Source of the DNA: Neisseriaceae bacterium
GTDB lineage: Bacteria; Pseudomonadota; Gammaproteobacteria; Burkholderiales; UBA11063
Assembly: GCA_947446595.1 (NCBI GenBank)
Contig: CANFGS010000020.1
Location: forward strand, 1 to 32,996
Reading direction: 5' to 3'
Length of the DNA: 32,996 nt
Shown here: positions 1-12,492 of the stretch, in pieces
Layout of the letters: each line of letters begins with the position of its first letter
How positions within the stretch are numbered: the first letter of the stretch is position 1
The notes under the pieces: generated by a model
Database searches by the model: none
Seen by the model: the letters and a program-made list of their open reading frames with translations, nothing else
Told to the model about the DNA's origin: nothing
Program-made: the position numbers and the translations under genes

Positions 1-70
1 CAGCCTTACTACCTGTTCTAAACTCTTCTAATATTTTAACAATTTGTGCTTCACTTGCATGTTTAGTCAT
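1..70 (-). CDS. Transposase N-terminus (IS3-family OrfA-like), partial
   Basis: The ATG at 70-68 opens a frame reading MTKHASEAQIVKILEEFRTG, which runs off the left edge. The pattern 'E.QIVKILEEF..G' is typical of the N-terminal helix-turn-helix of IS3-family OrfA proteins (HTH_Tnp_1 type), which bind the IS ends. A purine-rich GGAGTTAAGG stretch lies just upstream of the ATG. Only 23 residues are visible, so the exact family is tentative. The catalytic DDE part would lie outside the window. Confidence 0.6.
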   Translation of the reverse strand, partial: MTKHASEAQIVKILEEFRTGSKA

Positions 71-147
71 ACCTTAACTCCTTAACAACGACTAAATTTT
101 ACCAAATTGTCTACTTTTACAGTGTGTAATTATACGGGTACCTGACA
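1..147 (-). mobile_element. IS end (IS3-like), partial, truncated by the window edge
   Basis: The block holds the 5' end of a transposase gene and about 75 bases of upstream DNA. On the minus strand it appears to begin with TGTCAGGTACCCGTA at 147-133. This is a TG-type terminus placed exactly where the reading frame of the neighbouring dehydrogenase stops resembling its family. The boundary is inferred from that loss of homology, because the other end and any target duplication lie outside the window. Family assignment rests on the transposase start and on the distance between terminus and ORF. Confidence 0.6.
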
Positions 148-274
148 GTTGTTCATTTCGTCTACCAACTATAATAACTTTAGCTCCTTTATTTGCAAAA
201 GCAATAGCACAAGCTCTTCCAATACCACTTGTAGCACCAGTAATTAATACCACTTTATTTTGTATACGATTCAT
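148..274 (-). pseudogene. Short-chain dehydrogenase/reductase, 5' fragment cut by IS
   Basis: The frame starts at ATG 274-272, with AAAGGG five bases upstream. It reads MNRIQNKVVLITGATSGIGR and continues to VIIVGRRNEQL. This is the N-terminal Rossmann half-site of a classical SDR: the TGxxxGIG cofactor motif is intact, followed by the second strand ending in GRR, which often marks NADP preference. About 42 residues remain of a family that is normally near 250. The catalytic Ser/Tyr/Lys region is absent, and the sequence after residue 42 belongs to the IS. The gene is therefore disrupted, and its original substrate cannot be inferred. Confidence 0.8.
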
Positions 275-298
275 AAAAACCCTTTTATTAGAAATTAA

Positions 299-316
299 AT
301 TATAGTAGAAATTATA
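299..316 (-). promoter_or_regulatory. Possible -10 elements for the SDR remnant
   Basis: Two TATAAT hexamers on the minus strand (316-311 and 304-299) lie upstream of the SDR start. No convincing -35 element was found at proper spacing, so either one may be the working -10. Confidence 0.3.
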
Positions 317-353
317 CTCCAAATAAGCCCATGGTGTTATGTTTTTGGGATTT

Positions 354-375
354 TATGTTATAATGCTTGACTTAA
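354..375 (+). promoter_or_regulatory. Extended -10 promoter of the SulP-carbonic anhydrase gene
   Basis: The sequence TG-T-TATAAT at 356-364 is a perfect extended -10 element, about 30 bases before the ATG. It is followed by TTGACTTAA at 367-375. The same 22-base arrangement occurs with three mismatches upstream of rpsP. No good -35 is present, as is common for extended -10 promoters. A strong ribosome binding site, CTGGAGG, lies at 386-392. Confidence 0.6.
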
Positions 376-397
376 TGATTAAAAACTGGAGGTTAAA

Positions 398-2608
398 ATG
401 AAACAACGACTATACTTTGATATCAAATATCTTGCTGCTGAATTAGCTAATATGTTTAAAATAAAATACCTATTTAGCGATTTTGTTGCTGGTATAATTG
501 TATCACTTGTAGCTATACCTTTATCATTAGCAGTAGCATTAGCCTCAGGCGTATCGCCAGAAGTTGGCATTATTTCAGCAATAATTGGTAGTATTGTAGC
601 GGCTCTATTTGGCGGTTCTACATTAGCTATCACAGGCCCAGCAGTTGCTATGACGGTACTAATATCCCAATGCATCGAACAATATGGTATCGGTAGTCTA
701 CTTGTTATGGGACTAATTTGTGGAGTGCTTCAATTACTATTTGGGATGCTGAAATTAGGAAGATTTACCCAATTAATTCCACCACCTGTAGTATCAGCAT
801 TTATTGCAGCTATTGGATTTATTATATTCTTTGAGCAATTACCAAAAGCATTTGAAATAGCATCTTCTGAAACGCAAAATATCTATTATGTATTTCATCA
901 TTTAGGTATTTATGCTCATCATCTAAATTCTTCAGTATTTATGGTATCATTGTTAACTATAGCTATAGCTGCAATATTACCAAGATTTTTACCTATTGCC
1001 CATGCTTCTATTTTAGCAATTGTAATCCCAACTACTGTCGTATATATATTTAATATTCATGTACCATTAGTTGGTATGATTCCGCATACTTTATTTGCAC
1101 CATCACTACCTGATTTTTCACTAATTAAAGACTGGCATAATTTGATTATAAGCAGTTTAGCTGTATTTGCTATTGCATCTTTAGAGACTCTTTTATCATC
1201 AAATGCAGTTGATAATATTATCAAAGATAAACCACATAAAGCAAACCAAGAACTAATTGGACAAGGATTTGCCAATATTGCAGTAGCTTTATTTGGCGGT
1301 ATACCGGTTACAGGAGTTATCGCTCGTTCATCTGTAAATATTAGTGCTGGAGCAAAAACTAGGAGAGCTGCAATTTTTCATGCTCTTACAATAGTTTTTC
1401 TGATTTACTTTGCACCAAAAATTATTGAAATAATCCCAATAGCAGTTTTGGCTGGTATCTTATTGGTTGCTGGTTTAAAAATGATAAATTTTAGAGATTT
1501 TATTAACTACTGGAAAAACGATAAAACCGACTTATTTATCTATGCTGTTACTTTTTTAACAATCGTAAGTAGCGATCTAGTTGAAGGTATTCAAGCTGGA
1601 CTATTACTTGCTTTTATTATTGCAGCAGTACGATTATTAGCAACCAAAAGTAGTGTTCAATTATGGTCAAACAAATCAGTAATTCGGATAAGTCTAAGTG
1701 GTAATATGTCGTTTTGGTCATTTGAAACATTAGCTGATATACAAGAGCAAATATTTAATCAACCCGAATTACAATTTGTAGTTTTTGAATTTGAGGGTGT
1801 ACAGGGTATGGATAGTACAGGAGCTCGTCATCTAACTGATACAGCTACAGAAATTTCCAAACATGGCATCCAAGTAATTTTTCATGGGGTTAGTACGGAG
1901 CAACAAAAACTACTTACAAATGCCATAAATCAAGAAAGTGCACCCTATACTTTAACTATTACAGAAAATGATATCAAAGTCCTTCTTGAACAAAAAGGTG
2001 TTTCACATCTAGCAACTGATATTCTGAAACACGGCATCTCCAAATTTTCTGGTAAATACGCACAAGAGTACAAGCAATTAATCAAAACTTTAGCACAAGG
2101 GCAAAACCCACATACGCTACTAATTACTTGTTCTGATAGCCGTCTAAACCCCAATGCTTTTTTCTCATCAAATCTTGGCGAGTTATTTATCGTACGAAAT
2201 GTAGGTAATGTAATTCCAGAATATAATGCACAAAACAAATATAGTGAAGGTGCGGCAATCGAGTTTGCATTGGGCGCACTTGGAATTAGGAATGTAGTTG
2301 TATGCGCCCACACTGAATGCGGTGCTATCAAAGCATCAATACAACATTTTGACCAAAATACTCATTCTGGACTAGATAACTGGTTACAACAAATCAAAGA
2401 TGGATTTCATAACCATGTACCTCATGATGCTGATAGTGGAACTAGGTTAAATTTACTTAATCAAGTAGCTCATTTAAAAACCTATCCTATTGTAAGAGAA
2501 TTATTAGCAAATAATCAACTCACCATTTCAGCATGGGTTTATGATGTACACTCAGCAACGGTACTTGAGTGGAATGGTCAGGATTTTGTGTCTACAAATA
2601 TGGTATAA
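398..2608 (+). CDS. SulP-family anion transporter fused to STAS and beta-carbonic anhydrase
   Basis: This 736-residue inner-membrane protein has three parts. Residues about 25-405 form a SulP transporter core with many hydrophobic helices. Residues about 425-535 form a STAS domain with the 'GMDSTGARHL' loop. Residues about 545-730 form a complete beta-class carbonic anhydrase. The anhydrase shows the CSDSR motif with C578, D580 and R582, plus AHTEC with H638 and C641, giving the expected zinc ligands Cys-His-Cys. In the family, SulP-carbonic anhydrase fusions are thought to move bicarbonate or related anions and couple this to CO2/HCO3- interconversion. Bicarbonate as the substrate here is inference. 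The gene has its own promoter and is followed 41 bases later by isocitrate dehydrogenase, a CO2-releasing enzyme; that pairing may be coincidental. Confidence 0.93.
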   Translation: MKQRLYFDIKYLAAELANMFKIKYLFSDFVAGIIVSLVAIPLSLAVALASGVSPEVGIISAIIGSIVAALFGGSTLAITGPAVAMTVLISQCIEQYGIGSLLVMGLICGVLQLLFGMLKLGRFTQLIPPPVVSAFIAAIGFIIFFEQLPKAFEIASSETQNIYYVFHHLGIYAHHLNSSVFMVSLLTIAIAAILPRFLPIAHASILAIVIPTTVVYIFNIHVPLVGMIPHTLFAPSLPDFSLIKDWHNLIISSLAVFAIASLETLLSSNAVDNIIKDKPHKANQELIGQGFANIAVALFGGIPVTGVIARSSVNISAGAKTRRAAIFHALTIVFLIYFAPKIIEIIPIAVLAGILLVAGLKMINFRDFINYWKNDKTDLFIYAVTFLTIVSSDLVEGIQAGLLLAFIIAAVRLLATKSSVQLWSNKSVIRISLSGNMSFWSFETLADIQEQIFNQPELQFVVFEFEGVQGMDSTGARHLTDTATEISKHGIQVIFHGVSTEQQKLLTNAINQESAPYTLTITENDIKVLLEQKGVSHLATDILKHGISKFSGKYAQEYKQLIKTLAQGQNPHTLLITCSDSRLNPNAFFSSNLGELFIVRNVGNVIPEYNAQNKYSEGAAIEFALGALGIRNVVVCAHTECGAIKASIQHFDQNTHSGLDNWLQQIKDGFHNHVPHDADSGTRLNLLNQVAHLKTYPIVRELLANNQLTISAWVYDVHSATVLEWNGQDFVSTNMV

Positions 2609-2649
2609 TAATTGCCATCTAGAATAATTTTATTTTAAGAAAGTACTCT

Positions 2650-3873
2650 ATGCAAAAAATTAAAGTAACTAATCCAGTAGTTGAGCTTGACGGCGACGAG
2701 ATGACTCGTATTATTTGGAAATTCATCAAAGAAAAACTAATTCTTCCTTATTTAGATATCGATATCAAATACTATGATTTGGGAATTGAATCGCGTGACA
2801 AAACATCTGATCAAATTACTATCGATGCAGCAGAAGCGATCAAAAAATACAATGTTGGAATCAAGTGTGCAACCATAACTCCAGATGAAGCAAGGGTTAG
2901 CGAATTTAATTTAGCAAAAATGTGGAAATCTCCAAATGGAACTATCAGAAACATTCTTGATGGTACAGTATTTCGTGAACCTATCGTGTGTAAAAACGTA
3001 CCTCGTCTAGTGCCAAATTGGACTCACCCAATCATCATCGGGCGCCATGCTCATGCTGATCAATACAAAGCTGTAGATTTTGTTACCAAGGGTAAAGGAA
3101 AACTTACCATAACCTTCACACCTGAAGGTGGTCTACCTGAGACTCATGATGTATTTGATTACAAAGGTGACGGAGTTGCTATGGCCATGTACAATACTGA
3201 CGAATCAATCCGTGGTTTTGCTAAAGCTTGTTTCAATATGGCATTAACCAAAAAATGGCCACTTTATCTGTCAACCAAAAATACCATTCTAAAAAAATAC
3301 GACGGTAGATTTAAAGACATCTTTGAAGAAGTGTACCAAGCTGAATTTAAGTCTCAATATGAATCAGCTGGGATTACTTATGAGCACCGTCTAATCGATG
3401 ATATGGTAGCTTCAGCTCTTAAATGGAATGGTAATTTCGTCTGGGCATGTAAAAACTACGACGGTGACGTACAATCAGACACTGTTGCTCAAGGATTTGG
3501 CTCACTTGGACTAATGGCCTCAGTTTTAATCACTCCAGATGGTAAGACTATGGAAGCTGAAGCTGCTCATGGAACTGTTACGCGTCATTACAGAGACTAC
3601 CAACAAGGTAAAAAAACCTCAACTAATCCAATAGCATCAATATTTGCTTGGACTCGTGGCTTAGCTCATCGTGGGCACTTAGATAATAACCAAGATCTTG
3701 TTAAGTTTAGCAAGACTTTAGAAGAAGTATGTGTAGCAACTGTAGAATCTGGCAAAATGACCAAAGATTTGGCAGTATGCGTTCACGGTAATAAAGTAAC
3801 AAGTAATGACTACTTATATACCGAAGACTTCTTAGAAGCAATCAATACCAATCTAAAAGCAAAACTTGCTTAA
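2650..3873 (+). CDS. icd: NADP-dependent isocitrate dehydrogenase (homodimeric type)
   Basis: The 407-residue protein catalyses oxidative decarboxylation of isocitrate to 2-oxoglutarate in the TCA cycle, making NADPH. It resembles the homodimeric class also found in eukaryotes (IDH1-like) rather than the E. coli Icd class. The isocitrate-binding stretch SPNGTIR is at 94-100, with R109 in GTVFRE and R132 in GRHAHADQY at the same numbering as human IDH1. The metal-binding segment NYDGDVQSD and the cofactor segment [11 protein letters not shown] follow. The length matches the family. It may share a transcript with the upstream SulP gene (41-base gap) and is followed by a strong hairpin. Confidence 0.95.
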   Translation: MQKIKVTNPVVELDGDEMTRIIWKFIKEKLILPYLDIDIKYYDLGIESRDKTSDQITIDAAEAIKKYNVGIKCATITPDEARVSEFNLAKMWKSPNGTIRNILDGTVFREPIVCKNVPRLVPNWTHPIIIGRHAHADQYKAVDFVTKGKGKLTITFTPEGGLPETHDVFDYKGDGVAMAMYNTDESIRGFAKACFNMALTKKWPLYLSTKNTILKKYDGRFKDIFEEVYQAEFKSQYESAGITYEHRLIDDMVASALKWNGNFVWACKNYDGDVQSDTVAQGFGSLGLMASVLITPDGKTMEAEAAHGTVTRHYRDYQQGKKTSTNPIASIFAWTRGLAHRGHLDNNQDLVKFSKTLEEVCVATVESGKMTKDLAVCVHGNKVTSNDYLYTEDFLEAINTNLKAKLA

Positions 3874-3882
3874 ATCTTAACC

Positions 3883-3908
3883 TGGAGAAGCTTCAAAAAG
3901 CTTCTCCA
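3883..3908 (+). terminator. Strong hairpin after icd, without a clear T-tract
   Basis: TGGAGAAGCTT (3883-3893) and its exact complement AAGCTTCTCCA (3898-3908) enclose a 4-base loop. The stem is stable, but it is followed by CCCCCTAGAT rather than T residues. It may be a weak terminator, a 3'-end stabiliser or a processing site. Confidence 0.5.
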
Positions 3909-4017
3909 CCCCCTAGATAATTCAAAAATAATATTAATATTATATTAACACCAAATCATCGATACATTATAATAAATTCCTTGTTTTTACTAAAAACCGA
4001 ACAATAACAATATAAAA

Positions 4018-4039
4018 TATGTTAAAATATTTGACTTAA
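4018..4039 (+). promoter_or_regulatory. Extended -10 promoter of the rpsP operon
   Basis: The element TG-T-TAAAAT spans 4020-4028 and is followed by TTGACTTAA at 4031-4039, about 25 bases before the ATG at 4062. The block is nearly identical to the one before the SulP gene (19 of 22 bases). A TTAGGAT ribosome binding site precedes the start codon. Confidence 0.55.
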
Positions 4040-4061
4040 AATTTTATTTAGGATTTATTTA

Positions 4062-4307
4062 ATGGTAACTATTAGATTAGCACGTGGTGGAAGCCACAAT
4101 CGTCCGTATTTTTATATCGTAGCAACTGACTCACACTCACGCCGCGATAGTAATTTCATTGAGAAATTAGGTTTTTTTAACCCAATTGCAGCAGAAAACG
4201 TAGAAGCATTTAGACTAAACAATGAGCGTTATAGCCATTGGGTTAATGTTGGAGCACAAACTTCACCAACAGTTAAAAAATTAATTAAAGCACATAAAAC
4301 TGCTTAA
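4062..4307 (+). CDS. rpsP: 30S ribosomal protein S16
   Basis: The 81-residue protein has the S16 N-terminus [20 protein letters not shown] and the 'D.R..R....E.LGFFNP' block. S16 binds 16S rRNA early in 30S assembly. It is the first gene of the classic rpsP-rimM-trmD-rplS operon. Length and start match the family. Confidence 0.97.
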   Translation: MVTIRLARGGSHNRPYFYIVATDSHSRRDSNFIEKLGFFNPIAAENVEAFRLNNERYSHWVNVGAQTSPTVKKLIKAHKTA

Positions 4308-4336
4308 TTTTCTGATACTTTAGTGGATAAAAGCAC

Positions 4337-4828
4337 ATGCCTGATAATATAATCAATATGGGGCACATAACTGGTGCTTTTGGCATACTTGGATGGGTTA
4401 AAATAAAAACCGAAGCCGATATGTCAAATTATAAAGAGTTACTATTATCAATTAATGGTAAGTGGATACCACATAAAGTAGAAAAATGCTCTAATAATGA
4501 ACTTGGGGCAAATGTTAAATTTGCGTCAATTAGTGACCGTGATGATGCGATGGCACTAAAAGGTACTCTTGTTGGACTAGCACGTGATAAATTTCCCAAG
4601 CTTCCTGATGATGAATATTATCAAGCAGACTTAGTGGGGCTTACAGTTACCAATTTACAAAATGAAAACTTGGGAACTGTAAAAAATATAATGGATACTG
4701 GTGCAAATATTGTTCTAGTTGTAAAAGATGATAAGCTAGAGAGATTAATACCATTTGTTGGTGTGTATATAACTAGTGTTAGCATTGAAAAAAAGCAAAT
4801 TATTGTTGATTGGGGTTTAGACTATTGA
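4337..4828 (+). CDS. rimM: 16S rRNA processing / 30S maturation protein RimM
   Basis: The 163-residue protein has the N-terminal RimM domain (MGHITGAFGILGWVKIKTEA, residues about 8-27) and a C-terminal PRC-barrel (from DDEYYQADLVGLTV, about residue 90 on). RimM binds S19 and assists maturation of the 30S head. It lies 29 bases after rpsP, and its TGA stop overlaps the proposed trmD start. Confidence 0.95.
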   Translation: MPDNIINMGHITGAFGILGWVKIKTEADMSNYKELLLSINGKWIPHKVEKCSNNELGANVKFASISDRDDAMALKGTLVGLARDKFPKLPDDEYYQADLVGLTVTNLQNENLGTVKNIMDTGANIVLVVKDDKLERLIPFVGVYITSVSIEKKQIIVDWGLDY

Positions 4829-5583
4829 TATTTAGTATAATATCTATATTCCCAGAAATGTTTGATAATGTATCTAAGTTTGGCATTACATCTCGAGCGT
4901 TTAATAACAATATATGTAGCTTAAAAAAGTATAATCCGCGGGATTTTGTATCAGATCCATACCGTAGAATCGACGACACGCCTTTTGGTGGTGATCCTGG
5001 TATGGTGATGAAAATAGAACCCCTCGAATTAGCCTTAAATAAGGCAACAACTGAGCAACAAGAGCTTGGAAGTAATAAGCCACTTAAGGTATATCTGTCG
5101 CCGCAGGGTAAAAAAGTTAATCAACAAATGATTAATGATTTGTCCAAACATGACGGAATTATTTTTGTTTGTGGACGGTATGAGGGTGTTGATGAGCGTT
5201 TTATAGAACGTAATATCGACCTTGAAATATCTCTTGGGGACTTTGTAGTCTCTGGAGGTGAAATACCTGCAATGATGGTTATAGACGCTATCATCCGCCA
5301 ACTAGATGGAGCACTCGGACATGAAGACTCAGCAGTAGCTGATTCATTCATGAATGGTCTTCTTGATTACCCTCATTACACTAAACCGCGTGTATATGAA
5401 GGAGTCGAAGTACCAGAAGTACTTTTATCTGGTGATCACAAGCAAATAGAAAAATGGCGTTTGAAAATGAGTTTATGGCGAACCTATCAAAGGCGTCCTG
5501 AATTATTAGAAGAACGAGACTTAAATAAAATAGAGTACGGACTACTTGCCGAATTGGTAAATCAATTGGATCCTAAGGGATAA
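4825..5583 (+). CDS. trmD: tRNA (guanine37-N1)-methyltransferase TrmD
   Basis: TrmD adds N1-methyl to G37 of tRNAs using S-adenosylmethionine and so prevents frameshifting. The proposed start is TTG at 4825, overlapping the rimM stop (TTGA), with TGGGG nine bases upstream. This gives the usual N-terminus '[14 protein letters not shown]' and 252 residues. A TTG at 4810 is in frame but would add five residues not typical of the family. Conserved blocks include [11 protein letters not shown], the trefoil-knot segment [11 protein letters not shown] and [16 protein letters not shown]. The overlap suggests translational coupling to rimM. Confidence 0.93.
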   Translation: MIFSIISIFPEMFDNVSKFGITSRAFNNNICSLKKYNPRDFVSDPYRRIDDTPFGGDPGMVMKIEPLELALNKATTEQQELGSNKPLKVYLSPQGKKVNQQMINDLSKHDGIIFVCGRYEGVDERFIERNIDLEISLGDFVVSGGEIPAMMVIDAIIRQLDGALGHEDSAVADSFMNGLLDYPHYTKPRVYEGVEVPEVLLSGDHKQIEKWRLKMSLWRTYQRRPELLEERDLNKIEYGLLAELVNQLDPKG

Positions 5584-5611
5584 AGTAGGAATCGACAAAG
5601 GAAGAAATATA

Positions 5612-5983
5612 ATGGCTAATAAAATTATTCAAACTTTAGAGCAAGAAGAGATTGCTCGTTTAAACAAAACTATACCAACTTTCGCACCTGGTGACACAAT
5701 TGTTGTGCAAGTTAAGGTAAAAGAGGGAACTCGTGAGCGTTTACAGGCCTATGAAGGTGTTGTAATTGCTAAGAAAAATCGTGGTCTTAACTCTGCTTTT
5801 ACAGTTAGAAAAATTTCTGCTGGTGAAGGTGTTGAGCGTACATTCCAAGCTTACTCTCCATTAGTAGCTAATATCGAAGTAAAACGTAAAGGTGCGGTTA
5901 GTCGTGCTAAATTATATTACTTACGTGGTCGTTCAGGTAAATCAGCACGTATTAAAGAAAAACTTGAAACTAAAAAAGCATAA
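5612..5983 (+). CDS. rplS: 50S ribosomal protein L19
   Basis: The 123-residue protein shows L19 hallmarks: '[31 protein letters not shown]', then '[11 protein letters not shown]', then the basic tail '[18 protein letters not shown]'. L19 sits at the 30S-50S interface. It is the last gene of the rpsP operon and is followed by an intrinsic terminator. A good AAGGAAG ribosome binding site precedes the ATG. Confidence 0.97.
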   Translation: MANKIIQTLEQEEIARLNKTIPTFAPGDTIVVQVKVKEGTRERLQAYEGVVIAKKNRGLNSAFTVRKISAGEGVERTFQAYSPLVANIEVKRKGAVSRAKLYYLRGRSGKSARIKEKLETKKA

Positions 5984-6014
5984 TTACTGCAAATCTAGTT
6001 CAACATTAAATATA

Positions 6015-6049
6015 AATACCAGTTATAATAATAACTGGTATTCTTTTTT
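6015..6049 (+). terminator. Intrinsic terminator of the rpsP-rplS operon
   Basis: AATACCAGTTAT (6015-6026) pairs perfectly with ATAACTGGTATT (6031-6042) around a 4-base loop. It is followed by C and six T residues (6044-6049). Confidence 0.85.
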
Positions 6050-6069
6050 ATTGATTTAGAGGAGCAACA

Positions 6070-6711
6070 ATGAGTAAGCAATTATTATTAATCATAGCAC
6101 ATCCACTTGACCATACTGTATCCAACAGCCAAACTATTGCTAAAGAATTTATCAAAAAATATACTGAAATAAATCCACAAGATAAAATAACTACTATTAA
6201 TCTATATGAGCAATATATTCCTCTTATTGATAAGGATGTATTATCTGCTTGGGGAGCATTACAAAAAGGCACTCAATTTAGTGATCTTAGCAAAGATCAA
6301 CAACAAAAGATTAGTCGCATGAATGAGATACTTGATCAATTCTTAGCGGCAAATAAATATATTTTTGTTAGCCCAATGTGGAATTTCTCAATGCCACCAA
6401 TGTTAAAAGCATATATAGATAATATAACTATTGTAGGTAAGACTTTTAAATATACCGAAACAGGTCCAGTTGGCTTACTCACTGATAAAAAAGTGCTTCA
6501 CATTGAAGCTCGTGGCGCGGTTTATAGCGAAGGTCCAATGCAAGACTTTGAAATGAGTGACAGATACTTACATAAACTATTTACTGGATTTTTAGGCGTG
6601 CCTAGTTTTGAGCGAATTATAATTGAAGGGATGGCACAATTTCCAGCTGAGGCAGGAAACATAAAATCTCAAGCTATAGGAAAAGCTCATAAATTAGCAG
6701 AAACATTCTAA
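6070..6711 (+). CDS. azoR: FMN-dependent NAD(P)H azoreductase/quinone reductase (flavodoxin fold)
   Basis: The 213-residue flavodoxin-like protein is of the AzoR/NQO-related family. The N-terminal strand and FMN phosphate loop read LLLIIAHPLDHTVSNSQTIA. The FMN-binding PMWNFSMPPMLKAYIDNI segment is at residues about 101-118, and 'TFKYTETGPVGLLTDKK' follows, as in AzoR. Such enzymes reduce quinones and azo compounds by two-electron transfer; the natural substrate here is unknown. Length matches the family. GAGGAG at 6059-6064 is the ribosome binding site. The gene starts only about 20 bases after the rplS terminator and no separate promoter is evident, so it may depend on readthrough. Confidence 0.85.
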   Translation: MSKQLLLIIAHPLDHTVSNSQTIAKEFIKKYTEINPQDKITTINLYEQYIPLIDKDVLSAWGALQKGTQFSDLSKDQQQKISRMNEILDQFLAANKYIFVSPMWNFSMPPMLKAYIDNITIVGKTFKYTETGPVGLLTDKKVLHIEARGAVYSEGPMQDFEMSDRYLHKLFTGFLGVPSFERIIIEGMAQFPAEAGNIKSQAIGKAHKLAETF

Positions 6712-6765
6712 TATTTTTATACTAAACTTATATTAAAAAATTTTATATTAATGAAGGAGTTTATC

Positions 6766-7862
6766 ATGAATAAAAATATTTTAAAAGCAATTACTTATAC
6801 CGCATTTGCTACGACAATTGCGGCATGTACATCTGGAGGCGGGAGTAACAACTCGGTACCACAGGCACCTTTTACTGCAACTTACCTTGCACCTCCAACA
6901 GACGCGACTTCCACAATAGTAGGATCTGGCTATTATAGTACATTAGAAGGTATAATGAGTCATATGTTATTTATGCACCTAATGGCGGCGTATCTTACGA
7001 AAGTGATACTACAATAATTCTGTCAAGACCAGTATATATAAGCGCCTATGCTTATGAAAATCCTGCTGATCAATCATTCCCTTATATCCAATATACAACA
7101 GAGTCGACAATAGGAGGAGTAATAGCTTATTTTAATAATACAGAAAGTCACAGTAATAATATTACAGGATTTTTCTCAAGTGCTAATGAAAGTAATAGTT
7201 TTGTTAAACTTACTATTGGAACCACACCAGCTCTTTATACCACCGAAAGTAATAATATCTTATATAATAATACACTAAATTCAGAATCCACCATCGCTAC
7301 ACCATGTGGTGATCACAGTGGCATCACAAGTTTCACTGGAGCTGAATTACCAGCATCCAAAAATAGAGATGGCATCTTAGGCTTGGGTTACTCTGATGGT
7401 TATCTTTGCATTTATGACTTAGCATCTGAATCTCCGTTGTATAATGTATATGCTACCGCTGTAAGTCAAGGTTATAAATCATCATCACCAGTTACAGGGA
7501 TTACCTTTGGTCAAGATCCAACCACCAGAAATGGGTATGGGTATTGGATTTCTTCTGGAAATATATTTGCTTTTGAAACTTCTATAGAGGATATATCCTG
7601 CAAGAGTGGCTGTACTTTTACTAATCTAAGTAACCTTCCATACGCTCCTAGTAACCCAACATCTATAGTTGCTGATATTCTTACAAATAATCTATATGTT
7701 GGAACCAGTAATGGCACGGTATATATTTTACAAAACAGCTCTAACTCTTCTTGGGGTGCAATTCGATTAACCCAGAACGGAGCTAATGACACCTCAGCTG
7801 TTAACTCACTAGCAAAAGCTGCTAACGGTATAGTTGCAACAACTGTAGCTGGAAATGTTTAA
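6766..7862 (+). pseudogene. Frameshifted Ser/Asn/Thr-rich lipoprotein
   Basis: The start is ATG 6766, seven bases after AAGGAG. The protein opens with MNKNILKAITYTAFATTIAAC, a signal peptide with a lipobox ending at Cys21, followed by a TSGGGSNN linker. This frame stops at 7017. An uninterrupted frame one base back runs from about 6942 to 7862 and gives coherent protein (YNESYVIYAPNGGVSYES onward). The switch lies near 6945-6955 and is explained by one missing base; with it the gene would be 366 codons. The C-terminal part contains 'NNLYVGTSNGTVYIL', resembling a beta-propeller blade. The end at 'VATTVAGNV' falls where another blade strand would be expected, so the 3' end may also be shortened. 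No function was recognised. It is probably inactive unless the shift is a sequencing error. Confidence 0.75.
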
Positions 7863-7896
7863 GCATTAATCCTAAATAAAAGCAGCTCAGTTAATT

Positions 7897-7924
7897 AAAA
7901 AACCCTGCAAAAGCAGGGTTTTTT
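7897..7924. terminator. Bidirectional intrinsic terminator between the lipoprotein gene and rpmG
   Basis: AAAAAACCCTGC (to 7908), a 4-base AAAA loop, then GCAGGGTTTTTT (7913-7924). The stem is flanked by A's on one side and T's on the other, so it can end transcription in both directions for the convergent genes. Confidence 0.88.
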
Positions 7925-7950
7925 AATTTTGAGACACACTTAAAATAAGA

Positions 7951-8106
7951 CTATTTAAGTTTAGTTTCTTTATAAAGAACGTGTTTGCGTGCTTTAGGAT
8001 CAAACTTAGTAATAGATAATTTTTCTGTTTGAGTGCGTTTATTTTTGGTAGTAGTATAAAAATGCCCAGTACCAGCTGATGATTCTAATTTAATCTTTTC
8101 ACGCAT
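7951..8106 (-). CDS. rpmG: 50S ribosomal protein L33
   Basis: The 51-residue protein starts [20 protein letters not shown] and ends [13 protein letters not shown], as in L33. It is the cysteine-free form, lacking the CxxC pairs seen in zinc-binding L33. Its ATG lies inside the last codons of rpmB (8-base overlap), giving the usual rpmB-rpmG pair with likely translational coupling. It ends just before the shared terminator. Confidence 0.95.
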   Translation of the reverse strand: MREKIKLESSAGTGHFYTTTKNKRTQTEKLSITKFDPKARKHVLYKETKLK

Positions 8107-8350
8107 TTACAATACCTCCAACTACTTTACCTAAACCTAATTCAGCTAAAACTACATCAATACCTTTTTTATCGATAGTGCGTAACCCAGCATTTGAAAC
8201 ACGCAAACTAATAAAGCGGCTTTCACTCTCTATCCAAAATTTACGATAATGTAAATTTGGTAGAAAACGACGCTTAGTTTTGTTGTTTGCATGAGAAACA
8301 TTATTACCGGAAATTGTTTTTTTACCAGTAACTTGACATACTCTTGCCAT
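8099..8350 (-). CDS. rpmB: 50S ribosomal protein L28
   Basis: The 83-residue protein has the L28 start [20 protein letters not shown], the '[11 protein letters not shown]' block and '[20 protein letters not shown]'. It is a large-subunit protein and the first gene of the rpmB-rpmG pair. The 135-base gap after tgt should hold its promoter. A TTGCTT/TAAAAT pair with 18-base spacing is visible there on the minus strand, but it is not strong. Confidence 0.96.
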   Translation of the reverse strand: MARVCQVTGKKTISGNNVSHANNKTKRRFLPNLHYRKFWIESESRFISLRVSNAGLRTIDKKGIDVVLAELGLGKVVGGIVNA

Positions 8351-8485
8351 TTAATTCACCCATATTTAAAATGTTATACTTACGCGTATTAAAAATACTG
8401 CTGTATAAAAATGTTTGTTAAAATCTTTAGTCCGTTATTTTAACCCAATACACCACCTAAAAGCAAATCTTTTACAACCTCTATC

Positions 8486-12468
<3,983 letters not shown>

Positions 12469-12492
12469 CTTCGCTTCTTTTAACTTTTATAA

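Noticed and set aside
1945-2331. 128-codon open frame on the minus strand
   Set aside because: It is antisense to the carbonic anhydrase part of the SulP fusion, with no ribosome binding site or recognisable domain.
3909-4017. Possible small RNA between icd and rpsP
   Set aside because: Apart from the icd hairpin and the rpsP promoter no conserved structure or terminator supports a separate RNA.
6940-6960. Programmed -1 frameshift in the lipoprotein gene
   Set aside because: No slippery heptamer or homopolymer is present at the junction; a simple one-base loss is the better explanation.
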